Below are positions 9,169 through 17,616 of a DNA stretch of 64,000 bases, one piece after another. Origin of the DNA: CAYONZ01 sp964405465. GTDB taxonomy: Bacteria > Bdellovibrionota > Bdellovibrionia > Bdellovibrionales > JAMPXM01. A program made the position numbers and the translations under genes. Position 1 is the first letter of the stretch. Each line of letters opens with the position of its first letter. The DNA is taken from the NCBI GenBank assembly GCA_964405465.1, contig CAYONZ010000010.1:1-64000 (forward strand), read 5' to 3'. The notes beneath the pieces are model-generated. The model saw only the letters and a list, made by a program, of their open reading frames with translations. It had not been told where the DNA came from and did not search any database.

Positions 9169-9649
9169 GAAATGGGGACTTCTATTTTTGCTTTCAGGAG
9201 TCATTGCTCTTCTTTTTGAGCTCAAGAATTCAAAAGCAACGGAACCGCAGGCGACCGATTCCCAGTCTGCAGTCTCTCCCGACACTTATTTGCCCGAGGG
9301 ATTTGTGTTGATACCTTTGCAAATCGCGAATTTCGAAGCACTCGATGGGCTTTTGGGCTCCAATGGGGTGGTCGACCTGTTCACCGTAAGTGAATCGACA
9401 AACGGTGCGTCGAGGCGTGTCGCTTCACATATCAAGATAATTCGCGCACCACAAAATCCTGGACAGTTCGCTGCAGTAGCAGCTGAAGAACAAGCCGATT
9501 TGATAGTCAAAGCGGGAGGCCCATTTTTTGCCGTGGTTCAAAACCCAAACCAAACTGGAACGAAATTTGAACAAGCAAATACTCGGGAACGGGCGCCAGT
9601 CGCCAAAAATCGATCGCGTATTTTCACGGAGAGCTCAAATGACGAATAG
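9101..9649 (+). CDS. CpaB/RcpC-like Flp pilus assembly protein
   Basis: A 182-residue protein with one N-terminal membrane segment (WGLLFLLSGVIALLFEL), then a domain with FVLIPLQIANFEALDGLLGSNGVVDLFTV, close in pattern to the segment of CpaB/RcpC that follows its SAF domain (the P-I-x-V...GDRVDVL motif). AFAAVAAEEQADLIVKAG-type spacing near the C-terminus also fits the family's ATLAVTPEQA-like motif. The protein is shorter than typical CpaB (about 250-300 residues), and a complete SAF domain is not evident. AAAGGAAG precedes the ATG. It shares an 11-base overlap with the next gene. CpaB is a periplasmic pilus assembly factor acting near the secretin. Confidence 0.65.
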   Translation: MRTLIQNQLNYFNLDQEKIKSLKKWGLLFLLSGVIALLFELKNSKATEPQATDSQSAVSPDTYLPEGFVLIPLQIANFEALDGLLGSNGVVDLFTVSESTNGASRRVASHIKIIRAPQNPGQFAAVAAEEQADLIVKAGGPFFAVVQNPNQTGTKFEQANTRERAPVAKNRSRIFTESSNDE

Positions 9650-10760
9650 ACTTACTAAACAAAAATACATTATAAACTTAATCAGCTTGTTTTCATTGAC
9701 GACTCAGACCTGTTTGGCACAAACGGTTTTCGTGTCTTCCCCTCAGGTGCCCGAGTTCGAGTTTCGAGAGGTTCTCTCAAAAACATTTGACGGTGTCAGC
9801 CTACTGAACGTTTACGAATCAGCACACCCGACTATTGATAATCGAAAGACAATATTGCGGGTTTTTGAGCAAGCACAAGCTGAGTATTTAGATCGCGCTG
9901 CAACTGCCAGAGAAAAGTTTTTGACAGTTTCCAGTATGGCACTTGTAGATGACTGGAAGGATGCACAACGTACAGTGATCTTTTATTCTCGACTGCGTCT
10001 GGCGCAACTCAGTGAGACTGAAGAAGAACGCACATCTATGATGAATCAAGCCATCAATTTTGCGCCGGACATGAAACCCGATGCTAAACTATTTCCGCCT
10101 CCATTTATTGAAAAATTTAAAAAGGCTTACGATCAACAAAAAGCTAAAGCCAGAGTATTTGAAATTGATGAAAACTATGAAGGGTTTCAGACTCTAAAAA
10201 TAGATGGTCGCTCTTTTCCTGTTCGCGAGGGAGTCAAAGTCGAGTTATTTCCTGATCAGCATCGTATTTCATTTTTAAGTCTCTCGTTTGCCTATGTGTC
10301 GAGTCGATTGACCAGTTCTCAGTGGCCCGCGTGGAAACCCACCAAAGAAGCCATTGCCAAAGGAAACTGCCAGAACCCAAGTGTTCAGCCACTGGCCGAG
10401 GCCACAGATCGCAATGTTGTTTTAGTTTGGCCGCAACATTGCTTGGCAAGATTTCAATCTCGCGATGGGGTTTTGCAGTTCACCCAAAAATTTACTTCGC
10501 CGACGTCACCTCATTTGAGCGAGTCCCCCTCGAGTGACGGCAGCGAATTCATGAATCAAAGCTCGATGAATCGATCGGTGCAGCCGACCCTGAGCAATGT
10601 TGAAAACATCGAGAGCAATACACAAGCAGAAAAACGTCCGTTCTGGAAAAACCCCTGGTTCTGGGTGGGAACTTTTGTTGTTGCAGGTGGGGTCTACGCC
10701 CTGAGCCGGCCGAAAAATGATTCCACGACGGCAGCTCCTTCACATTCATCAGGATTTTAA
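9639..10760 (+). CDS. Secreted/anchored protein of the pilus locus, function unknown
   Basis: A 373-residue protein with a signal peptide (IINLISLFSLTTQTCLAQ). A helical region of about 150 residues is followed by a short beta-rich segment (FQTLKIDGRSFPVREGVKVELFPDQHRISF) that resembles a PEGA-like repeat. A Ser-rich linker and a C-terminal membrane helix (PWFWVGTFVVAGGVYAL) with a short cytoplasmic tail complete it. The ATG at 9639 overlaps the previous stop, and an in-frame extension to 9528 lacks the signal peptide at its start. Probably co-transcribed with the Tad genes, and possibly a periplasmic scaffold. I do not recognise a named family. Confidence 0.6.
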   Translation: MTNRLTKQKYIINLISLFSLTTQTCLAQTVFVSSPQVPEFEFREVLSKTFDGVSLLNVYESAHPTIDNRKTILRVFEQAQAEYLDRAATAREKFLTVSSMALVDDWKDAQRTVIFYSRLRLAQLSETEEERTSMMNQAINFAPDMKPDAKLFPPPFIEKFKKAYDQQKAKARVFEIDENYEGFQTLKIDGRSFPVREGVKVELFPDQHRISFLSLSFAYVSSRLTSSQWPAWKPTKEAIAKGNCQNPSVQPLAEATDRNVVLVWPQHCLARFQSRDGVLQFTQKFTSPTSPHLSESPSSDGSEFMNQSSMNRSVQPTLSNVENIESNTQAEKRPFWKNPWFWVGTFVVAGGVYALSRPKNDSTTAAPSHSSGF

Positions 10761-10787
10761 ATCCAAAAAATTGCAGCATAAATAAAA

Positions 10788-10809
10788 AAAGCCGGATGAC
10801 TCCGGCTTT
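10788..10809. terminator. Bidirectional intrinsic terminator
   Basis: Nine-pair stem AAAGCCGGA / TCCGGCTTT with a TGAC loop, flanked by an A-run on the left and T-rich sequence on the right. It lies between convergent genes ending at 10760 and 10832, so it can serve both strands. Confidence 0.9.
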
Positions 10810-10831
10810 TGTTTTAATCGCAAGAATTGAA

Positions 10832-12928
10832 CTATCGAGTTCCCGTGGAAGTCCCTGGGAAATTTGTTCCATTTCCGGGAGAAGTGACGTTGATTCCAAA
10901 GTTTCCAAATCGATTGTTCACCATCGAAGCCGTACCCGATCCGTAAGCTTGGTACTTCTGCTGAAGTGCCGCGAGATCATTCAGATACTGCATTTGAAAG
11001 GAAATTGACGAGTACTGATTGCCAATCGATTGTTTGTAGGAGTCCAACATTTGCTGATAGTACTGCAAACTTGCACTGGTCATTCCGTTGTTCACACCAT
11101 ATGGGTTCAGACTAGCACCAAATGGATTCGTCATTGGGTTGAGTCCATTTTGCTGTGGGCACGGCGCCATAAAGCACATCACACCATTTGTCGCAAATGG
11201 GTTCTGCCCAAATGGATTCTGTGCGAAAGGATTTTGATTTAGCATGCTGGCAAATGGGCTATACGCACCCATCTGACCATAGGGACTCATCGGGCCATAG
11301 GGATTGTTGAACATTTGACCTTGCAGAGCTGGGTTTTGCATCGCCCATGGATTCATCATTGCTCCAGCGGGACCGGCCCATGGATTATACATACTCAACA
11401 TTGGATTTTGCAGCATCGCCAATGGATTGGTTGCAGCATAAGGATTGATCATCGAGTTGGCATATGGGCCATAGTTCATATTAGCCAGTGGACCATAAGG
11501 TGTGATCATAGGGTTGGGACCATAGGGATAGGCACCATTCATTGAGCCCGAGCAAGCGAAGCTTCCGTTCTGTGAACCATAGGTGGCCCCGTAGAGACCC
11601 ATTGTGGCGTAAGGGTATCCCAATCCGGTGCTCAAGAAGTCTGTTCCTGGCCAACCGAGTTTTGCGGCTCGTTCATTGGAACGCTTCAGTTCACGATAGC
11701 CAAGAACTGTGTTCAAAACATCAAAGCCCGCCGTGACCATAAGATCAGTTGTTGAAGGCCCCCGTCTGCGATTTTTACGTTTATTACATTCAACGCAATT
11801 GGCTTCGAGATCCTCATCATCAGGATCCTTTGATTCTTTTTCAAACTTAGCGTTGTCGAGTTCAAACTTGGCACTGTCATAGTCATTTTGTGCCTCGGCA
11901 TACTTTCTTTGCATCTCCATGTATTGCTTCACATAAGTGGTACATCTTGAAAGCATCAGGCGATTCGCGTTCGCATCGACCAGATCATTACCCACAGTAC
12001 AGAGTTTGGTGGGATCGATCTCTTTCGACCCACGTGGACACGCATTTCGGGCGAAAGCCTCATTTGCCCTAGGGTTCGGATTTTTACAGCCAGCCGTACA
12101 CGAATTATCGCTAAAACGACATGTCGTAACTGGTGGCTGCCGACAATTTTGCTGGCCCTGAGCCGTACAGATGGTTTGGCTTTCAGTAGCTGCAACTACG
12201 GCGGGTGCTGGTTCTGGAGGTTTGTTTGAATTCATAAAAGCTGCTAGTTCGTTTACGGCACTCTGACACTCTTCAGAAGTCTGTGCTTTTGCACCCTTAC
12301 ATTTTGAGTCACATGCAGCCAACTTCGTTGTACACGCCAATCCTTGTGTACCAACTAGCCCTTTACAATTGACTTTTTCACTACAGTACCCTTTTTTACC
12401 AGAGGCTCCAGCTGGCATTCGGTCGGCGGCTCTTTTGGATTTCGCAGCTGTCTTCAATTCTTTTTCGAGATACTCCGTCGAGAAGAGTGGCTGATTGCCC
12501 ACATAGGGCGAAGCAAGCTGTTCAATCAAAGCAAAGTATTCTTCTTGCTCTTCGTTCGCTGGGGTCGTGATTTTGGACACCTTCACATTTTGACCGGCGT
12601 CGTTGGTGTAACAATGGCAATCGTAATTCCCCGAAACTTGCGCTTCAATCATTCCTGTCACTTCAGCGCCAAATATTTTCTCGAGTTGCTTTCGATAAGA
12701 CTCCGCGGTTTTTCTTGCGGCTTCCGCTCTCTTCTTCGCTTTTTTGAAACTTGTTTTATAGGCGTCAAGAGTGTCTTCTTCGCTTGATGCTCCGTCAGCT
12801 TCTCCACCGTAGAATGGGCAGGAGTTCATGTATGGAACCATATATCCACTTCCATACATGTCCGCTGAGGCATGCAGCGGGGCAAAGAAGCTCAGAACAA
12901 TTAGTGTGCTCAAGATTTTGCGTAACAT
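10832..12928 (-). CDS. Large secreted Cys-rich, Asn/Pro/Tyr-rich protein
   Basis: A 698-residue exported protein of unknown function. It has a clear signal peptide (ILSTLIVLSFFAPLHASA). Residues about 100-320 contain many cysteines (CHCY, CSEKVNCKG, CTTKLAACDSKCKG, CNKRKN). Residues about 330-360 form a charged, possibly coiled-coil stretch. From about 430 to the end it is low-complexity, dominated by Pro, Asn, Tyr, Gly and Met with NPF/NPY/NPW repeats. GAGGAG precedes the ATG. Its orientation is opposite to the pilus genes that surround it. It may be a surface or extracellular protein. A protein of similar plan, though not clearly homologous, is encoded at 40478. Confidence 0.7.
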   Translation of the reverse strand: MLRKILSTLIVLSFFAPLHASADMYGSGYMVPYMNSCPFYGGEADGASSEEDTLDAYKTSFKKAKKRAEAARKTAESYRKQLEKIFGAEVTGMIEAQVSGNYDCHCYTNDAGQNVKVSKITTPANEEQEEYFALIEQLASPYVGNQPLFSTEYLEKELKTAAKSKRAADRMPAGASGKKGYCSEKVNCKGLVGTQGLACTTKLAACDSKCKGAKAQTSEECQSAVNELAAFMNSNKPPEPAPAVVAATESQTICTAQGQQNCRQPPVTTCRFSDNSCTAGCKNPNPRANEAFARNACPRGSKEIDPTKLCTVGNDLVDANANRLMLSRCTTYVKQYMEMQRKYAEAQNDYDSAKFELDNAKFEKESKDPDDEDLEANCVECNKRKNRRRGPSTTDLMVTAGFDVLNTVLGYRELKRSNERAAKLGWPGTDFLSTGLGYPYATMGLYGATYGSQNGSFACSGSMNGAYPYGPNPMITPYGPLANMNYGPYANSMINPYAATNPLAMLQNPMLSMYNPWAGPAGAMMNPWAMQNPALQGQMFNNPYGPMSPYGQMGAYSPFASMLNQNPFAQNPFGQNPFATNGVMCFMAPCPQQNGLNPMTNPFGASLNPYGVNNGMTSASLQYYQQMLDSYKQSIGNQYSSISFQMQYLNDLAALQQKYQAYGSGTASMVNNRFGNFGINVTSPGNGTNFPGTSTGTR

Positions 12929-13012
12929 TTCGGACTCCTCGAAAAGTCTTCAGTTCTTCATTAGTCTGTTCGTCAAGTTCTTGTATTTACTTGATTCAAT
13001 TCTGAGCATTTC

Positions 13013-13050
13013 AGACCTAGGTCTTGAAAGTCTCAGAGTGTCTAGGTCTA
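13013..13050. promoter_or_regulatory. Palindromic operator-like elements AGACCTAGGTCT
   Basis: A perfect 12-base palindrome AGACCTAGGTCT (13013-13024), followed 18 bases later by a half-matching TCTAGGTCTA (13041-13050). They lie 85-120 bases upstream of the gene ending at 12928, in the divergent region shared with the kinase at 13142. Related sequences occur at 19532 and 32084, also upstream of genes. A protein-binding site is an inference. Confidence 0.35.
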
Positions 13051-13141
13051 AAGTCTGCTAGAATCTGAGACAAAACCAAATTTCTACCTGGGTAAAAACT
13101 GGTATTGTCCAATTTTTAGACAGCCCTTAAGATATCTCTAT

Positions 13142-14245
13142 ATGAAAGCTGCCGTGCTAGTCGTTGATGATGAAATAGATAATGTTGAGGCACTCGAACG
13201 CCTGTTTCGTAAATCTTATACCGTCTATAAAGCAACCTCTGCGAAAGACGCCTTACCATTTCTAAACAAAACAGATTTAGCCGTAATTATAAGCGACCAG
13301 CGCATGCCCGAAATGACCGGTGTTGAATTTTTAGCCGAATCGATCAAAGTCACTCCTGATGCCATTCGCATTCTCCTCACTGGCTATGCAGATATTGAAT
13401 CGGTCATATCTGCGGTGAACTCTGGTCATATCTATCGCTATATCACAAAGCCCTGGGATCCCGTTGATCTGACCAATACTGTGCAAAAAGCTGTGGAGAG
13501 ATTTGAAATTGGCCAAGAGCTGAAAGTCCGAAATGCACAACTGGAGCGTGCCCTCGCAGAATTGAAATCTCTGGATAAGGCCAAAAGTGAATTTATGATT
13601 CTGCTGAACCATGAGCTTAAAACTCCACTTACAACCATTCTGAGTTTTGTCGAACTTATTGCGGAGTCTAAGCTCGATGAGCAACAGCAACGTTGCATTA
13701 GCCGCATCACTTCGGCGAGCAAACGCCTGCAGGAATTGATTCAAGATTCACTCGAGTTTGTCTCGGCTGAAACAGGGCAAACCAAAATTCATCTCAGTCG
13801 CTTTTCGAGTCGCGAACTCACACACACTCTCCCCGACTTTGTTTTCGACCTCATGAAACAACGCGGGCTGGAGTTACAAACAGACGTTGCAGAATTTGAG
13901 GTTCAAGCGGATGAAAAAATCGTGCGCAACGTTTTGCAACGCGTGCTACACAACGCCGCCAAATTTGCTGATGCTGGCTCTCATGTCTATTTTCGCGCGA
14001 AAAAACTAGACAATCGAAGCCTGCATTTTGAAATTGAAAATCAGGGCCCCGCTTTAGATACAAAAACAATTGAACACATCTTCAAACCATTTTCGCTCAA
14101 TGAAAATATTTTGAATCACTCCACCGGAACAGGGCTTGGACTTAGCATATGCCAGTCCCAGCTGAAGCTGCTTCAAAGCAAGCTCGTGCTGCAGTCAAGC
14201 GACAATAAAGTGATAGTGAGCTTCGATCTCGCAATTCCAGACTAA
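13142..14245 (+). CDS. Receiver-histidine kinase hybrid
   Basis: A cytoplasmic signalling protein of 367 residues. Residues 1-120 are a receiver domain (acidic VVDDE, phospho-acceptor Asp52 in IISDQRMPEM, Lys in ITKPW). Next come a short coiled linker, then a HisKA domain with His157 in LLNHELKTPL, then an HATPase domain with the G2 motif STGTGLGLSICQ. There is no membrane segment, so input must come through phosphorylation of the receiver domain. The RPEMTG and YADI motifs resemble HD-GYP/RpfG-type receivers. No strong ribosome-binding site precedes the ATG. It sits within the pilus locus, just before the secretin gene, so control of pilus assembly is plausible but unproven. Confidence 0.85.
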   Translation: MKAAVLVVDDEIDNVEALERLFRKSYTVYKATSAKDALPFLNKTDLAVIISDQRMPEMTGVEFLAESIKVTPDAIRILLTGYADIESVISAVNSGHIYRYITKPWDPVDLTNTVQKAVERFEIGQELKVRNAQLERALAELKSLDKAKSEFMILLNHELKTPLTTILSFVELIAESKLDEQQQRCISRITSASKRLQELIQDSLEFVSAETGQTKIHLSRFSSRELTHTLPDFVFDLMKQRGLELQTDVAEFEVQADEKIVRNVLQRVLHNAAKFADAGSHVYFRAKKLDNRSLHFEIENQGPALDTKTIEHIFKPFSLNENILNHSTGTGLGLSICQSQLKLLQSKLVLQSSDNKVIVSFDLAIPD

Positions 14246-14414
14246 GTTCCAGCTTGCCCGAACATCTGCCCGGAACTTCGGACAATATTCTAAGCAGAGA
14301 CACCTGATTGCGTTCTGATCGGCTGCGCCCCATTTGCAGGCTACAAGATGCAGATGAGTCAGAGTTAAGATGTCTTCTTTACTCCGACCTGTCTTGAACA
14401 ATGGTGGAGTTCAA

Positions 14415-15719
14415 ATGCGAGGCATGAAGGTCATTTTAGCAAGTCTTTTGATTGGGTGGGTTAGTCACCTACAAGCCAAGGAAACTGTCAAATCATGGTC
14501 CGAAACGACTGTGGTTCTTGGTGTTGGAACAAACGAAACGATTCCAGCTCCAGCAGGTCAACGTGTGCAAGTGGGAGACGGAAAAATTCTTCGTGCCGAA
14601 GAAGCTGGTCAAAAAGTGCGACTGATCGGACGAAAAAAGGGCTCCACTGTTGTTCAAATTGGATCAACAGAACGAGACGTCGTCGTACTTGAAGCCCCAG
14701 ACTTTACATTCTATCACCGCCTCAAAGAAGCCCTTCGTGACATGATGGGACTTCAATTATCGATTGAGAATGGAACAATCATTATTGGAGGTCGCCTACT
14801 TCGTCTCGATGATTGGATTGAGCTCCACGACCTTGCTCATTCCAACAATCACTATTGGTTCAAGGCATCGATCGAACCTGAAGTTCAGAACGAAGTTCAA
14901 TTTTATTTCAAAAATGTACTCAAAGAAAATCAGCTGGCCCTGCCCATAATGAAACTCCAACCAGCGCTGATTTCACTAGCGCCCGAAACTTCCGATCTAA
15001 TTCGTTATCAAGAAACCATGGGAGCCTACGGTTTTAAAATCGAAAGCAATCCTCAAGTTTTGACTCCCGAGCCTCTGATTCGAGTGCAGATTACGGTAAC
15101 CGAGAGCAAAAAGAATTCGATGCAAAAATATGGAATTGAATGGCCCACTTCCTATCAAGCTCAGCTTTTGCCAAGCCTAACCGGTGGTGCCGATCCACTC
15201 ACAGCAACACTACATGCGCTCGAGCGAACGGGAAATATGAAAATACTCGCTTCACCGAGTTTGCTTTGTCGATCCGGAAAAGAAGCCGAATTTTTGGCTG
15301 GAGGCGAATTGCCAATCAAACTCATAAGTAAAACAACTCACGAAGTTTCATGGAAGAAATATGGAATTCTTCTCAAAGTAAAACCTAAGGCTGACTTTTC
15401 GGGACGCATGAGCGTTTCCCTGAGCACTGAAATTTCAAGTATTGACGACTCTCATTCGGTAGATGGTGTACCGGCAATGCTCACCAATCGAATTGAAAGT
15501 CATTTTGATCTCACACAGAAGAAGACCATTGCACTCTCGGGATTGATCAAGCATGAAAAAGCCGAAGCCTCCAGTGGGCTCCCAGGTCTTTCACGGCTTC
15601 CCATTTTGGGTCCTCTATTTTCGAGCAAAGAGTTTCGTGATGATCAAAGTGAACTCGTCATTTTTGTCACTCCTGAAGTCGTAAAACCAGAGGAGCAAAA
15701 TGAATCGCCAACAATTTGA
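14415..15719 (+). CDS. cpaC: CpaC/RcpA-type outer-membrane secretin
   Basis: Forms the outer-membrane pore for the Flp pilus. The 434 residues show a signal peptide (VILASLLIGWVSHLQA), an N-terminal pilus-assembly domain (VLGVGTNETIPAPAGQRVQVGDG...) and a BON-like segment (GTIIIGGRLLRLDDW). The secretin domain follows, with FLAGGELPI and the closing GLSRLPILGPLFSSKEF...SELVIFVTPEVV. The ATG at 14415 is chosen for GGTGGAG upstream; an ATG at 14370 in the same frame is less likely. The last 20 bases overlap cpaF, indicating translational coupling. Length and domain order fit CpaC. Confidence 0.88.
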   Translation: MRGMKVILASLLIGWVSHLQAKETVKSWSETTVVLGVGTNETIPAPAGQRVQVGDGKILRAEEAGQKVRLIGRKKGSTVVQIGSTERDVVVLEAPDFTFYHRLKEALRDMMGLQLSIENGTIIIGGRLLRLDDWIELHDLAHSNNHYWFKASIEPEVQNEVQFYFKNVLKENQLALPIMKLQPALISLAPETSDLIRYQETMGAYGFKIESNPQVLTPEPLIRVQITVTESKKNSMQKYGIEWPTSYQAQLLPSLTGGADPLTATLHALERTGNMKILASPSLLCRSGKEAEFLAGGELPIKLISKTTHEVSWKKYGILLKVKPKADFSGRMSVSLSTEISSIDDSHSVDGVPAMLTNRIESHFDLTQKKTIALSGLIKHEKAEASSGLPGLSRLPILGPLFSSKEFRDDQSELVIFVTPEVVKPEEQNESPTI

Positions 15720-16815
15720 AGACACTTGTTTGCAAATCGCAAATCGCCTTCGAGATCTCACCATGACCGATCCTGGAGTCGTGGCTTCACCACACGAGAG
15801 ACGAAGTGAAAAGGTCATCCACGATATTGTTTTTGAACTTTGCAAGGACCTCGATGCAGAAATGCAGAAACGAATCTCCGATGAATTTCTCGGTTTGGGT
15901 CCTGTTGCCACCTATTTTGATGACAACCAGGTCACCGAAATTATAGTAAACGGCCCGCAGTCTATTTGGGCCGAACGCAGAGGGCACCTCGAACAACTTG
16001 ATGATGCCTTTTTTAATGATCTCACATATCGAAATTTCATTCATCGCATCTGTAAAGATGCTGATATTCAGGTCAATCTGGAATACCCTTTTGCCGATGG
16101 TAAATGGCGAGAGTTTCGGGTAAATGTCTGTGCCCCTCCTGCCACCCCCAAATATTCGAGCCTCTGTTTTCGACGACACCCGACAAATCCATGGACCCTT
16201 GAATCACTTCGCGAACAAGACTGGAGTAGTCCTCAAGGAATGAATCATCTTAAAACACTCCTTTCTTCACACAAAAATTTTATTGTTGTGGGATGTACCG
16301 GATCCGGAAAAACATCAGTGCTCAATGCTTGTCTTCAAAGTCTACCCAAAAATGAACGAGTGGTTTTGATCGAGGACACACCAGAGCTCTTTTTACCCAA
16401 TCAGGTGAGCACCAAACTTCTCACTCGTCATGATCCGCAATCAATTTTACCAACAGTGGATCAAACTCAACTCGTTAAACAATCTTTGCGTATGCGCCCT
16501 GATCGCATTGTGATGGGAGAAATTCGTGGCCAAGAGGCAAAGGACCTACTCATGGCGTTTGCGACCGGTCACTCGGGTTGTATGGGGACTTTACATGCTG
16601 ATTCTGCAAAACAGGCGTTGATCCGCTTAGAAATGCTTATCCAAATGGGAGCCCCACAGTGGAATCTTCATGCCGTGCGATCGCTGATTCTGATGAGTCT
16701 CCATGCGATCATTGTCGTTAAAAGGAGCCACGAAGGGAGAAGAGTGCTCGAGGGAATCTATCAATTATCATCCCTCGAGGAGTTTGGATTTCTGCTAGAA
16801 AAAATCGCCGTCTAG
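15700..16815 (+). CDS. cpaF: CpaF/TadA-type secretion ATPase
   Basis: Cytoplasmic hexameric ATPase powering Flp pilus extension. In 371 residues it shows an N-terminal helical domain, VTEIIVNGPQSIWAE (a CpaF signature), Walker A GCTGSGKTS, an Asp box VVLIEDTPE, Walker B MGEIRGQEA and the His box GHSGCMGTLHADS. GAGGAG stands before the ATG inside the end of cpaC. The protein lacks the longer N-terminal region of some CpaFs. TadB and TadC, the inner-membrane partners it normally acts on, are not encoded next to it. A tandem-repeat block begins 6 bases after its stop. Confidence 0.9.
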   Translation: MNRQQFEDTCLQIANRLRDLTMTDPGVVASPHERRSEKVIHDIVFELCKDLDAEMQKRISDEFLGLGPVATYFDDNQVTEIIVNGPQSIWAERRGHLEQLDDAFFNDLTYRNFIHRICKDADIQVNLEYPFADGKWREFRVNVCAPPATPKYSSLCFRRHPTNPWTLESLREQDWSSPQGMNHLKTLLSSHKNFIVVGCTGSGKTSVLNACLQSLPKNERVVLIEDTPELFLPNQVSTKLLTRHDPQSILPTVDQTQLVKQSLRMRPDRIVMGEIRGQEAKDLLMAFATGHSGCMGTLHADSAKQALIRLEMLIQMGAPQWNLHAVRSLILMSLHAIIVVKRSHEGRRVLEGIYQLSSLEEFGFLLEKIAV

Positions 16816-16820
16816 CAAAA

Positions 16821-16918
16821 TTTCTCTGTGAAGTTTCTTTGTGAAGTTTCTTTGTGAAGTTTCTCTGTGAAAATTCTCTGCGAATTTTCTCTGCGAATTT
16901 TCTCTGCGAATTTTCTCT
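16821..16918 (+). repeat. 13-nt tandem repeat, about 7.5 copies
   Basis: Seven full units of 13 bases and a partial eighth (TTTCTCTGTGAAG, TTTCTTTGTGAAG twice, TTTCTCTGTGAAA, ATTCTCTGCGAAT, TTTCTCTGCGAAT twice, then TTTCTCT). Two sub-types occupy the two halves, GTGAAG on the left and GCGAAT on the right, which suggests successive duplications. It lies directly after the cpaF stop. Confidence 0.95.
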
Positions 16919-16959
16919 ATCGCCGAATTCTGCCTAAGGCAGAATCCGACCTCAATATC

Positions 16960-17424
16960 TTAGGCTCGGTAATCGATAAAACTTCCTTTGGGATAATACT
17001 CAGGAGTATCAGGAAGACGAATTGGCGCCTCTTCTTCCTCCTCAATTTCGTTGCGGTTCGATTGAAAATCCATTTCTGCACCACTTGGTCTAGATTCAAC
17101 TTTTGGTGCTGCCATCCGCTCGACCGCTACTCGCTCCATCGATGCTGGAGCTCCTGCCTCTAATTTATTTCCTACAAAAAATCGATCTGTGATCTCTTGT
17201 ACAACTCCAGCTTGGGTACTGTCTTTAGTGCGCCAATCAGCTAACTGGTCGTGCGCTTGTATTGCGCTTTTGCTGGTGTCGATATCAAACCTTTGCTTTG
17301 CCAATGATGAAACGCCCTGCTGGCGTCCAAATGCCGGCATTCCAGGCCTTGCCGGCGCGGAATCCTTAAGGTCGACCGAAGTCACTCGTGAATTGCCGGG
17401 TAAAATGCTGCTGATCTTGTCCAT
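16960..17424 (-). CDS. Hypothetical soluble protein (154 aa)
   Basis: A 154-residue, probably disordered cytoplasmic protein with no signal peptide. It is Ser/Ala/Pro-rich in the first half (SAPARPGMPAFGRQQGVSSLAKQ), with an acidic run NEIEEEEEAPIRL and an ending of DTPEYYPKGSFIDYRA. AGGAGGTAGTT before the ATG is a near-perfect ribosome-binding site. Its family is not recognised. The C-terminal acidic patch followed by YPKG could be a short docking motif. It lies downstream of aspS on the same strand, but hairpins between them argue for separate transcription. Confidence 0.65.
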   Translation of the reverse strand: MDKISSILPGNSRVTSVDLKDSAPARPGMPAFGRQQGVSSLAKQRFDIDTSKSAIQAHDQLADWRTKDSTQAGVVQEITDRFFVGNKLEAGAPASMERVAVERMAAPKVESRPSGAEMDFQSNRNEIEEEEEAPIRLPDTPEYYPKGSFIDYRA

Positions 17425-17570
17425 AACTACCTCCTGTAGTCGATTACAAAGACATCATGTCTTTGATAACCCTTGGCACATGTGCACATCAGCTTATCGG
17501 CGTCTCATTTTGGAACTGAAGGCCTGTTGATAAATAAATTTTATAGAGAGACAGGCCGCGAGATAGGTTA

Positions 17571-17601
17571 GACTTTGATCTAGATTCCCAAGATCAAAGT
17601 C
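17571..17601. terminator. Hairpin after aspS
   Basis: Eleven-pair stem GACTTTGATCT / AGATCAAAGTC with a 9-base loop, 16 bases beyond the aspS stop. There is no strong T-run, so it may be a weak terminator or RNA-stability element. A second stem, GGCCTGT/ACAGGCC, lies at 17521-17557. Confidence 0.5.
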
Positions 17602-17616
17602 CTAGTCATTCTATTT

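Noticed and set aside
16867..17163. 98-codon frame on the plus strand running through the tandem repeat
   Set aside because: Starts inside the repeat and runs antisense to the well-supported gene at 16960; repeats commonly lack stops in a frame.
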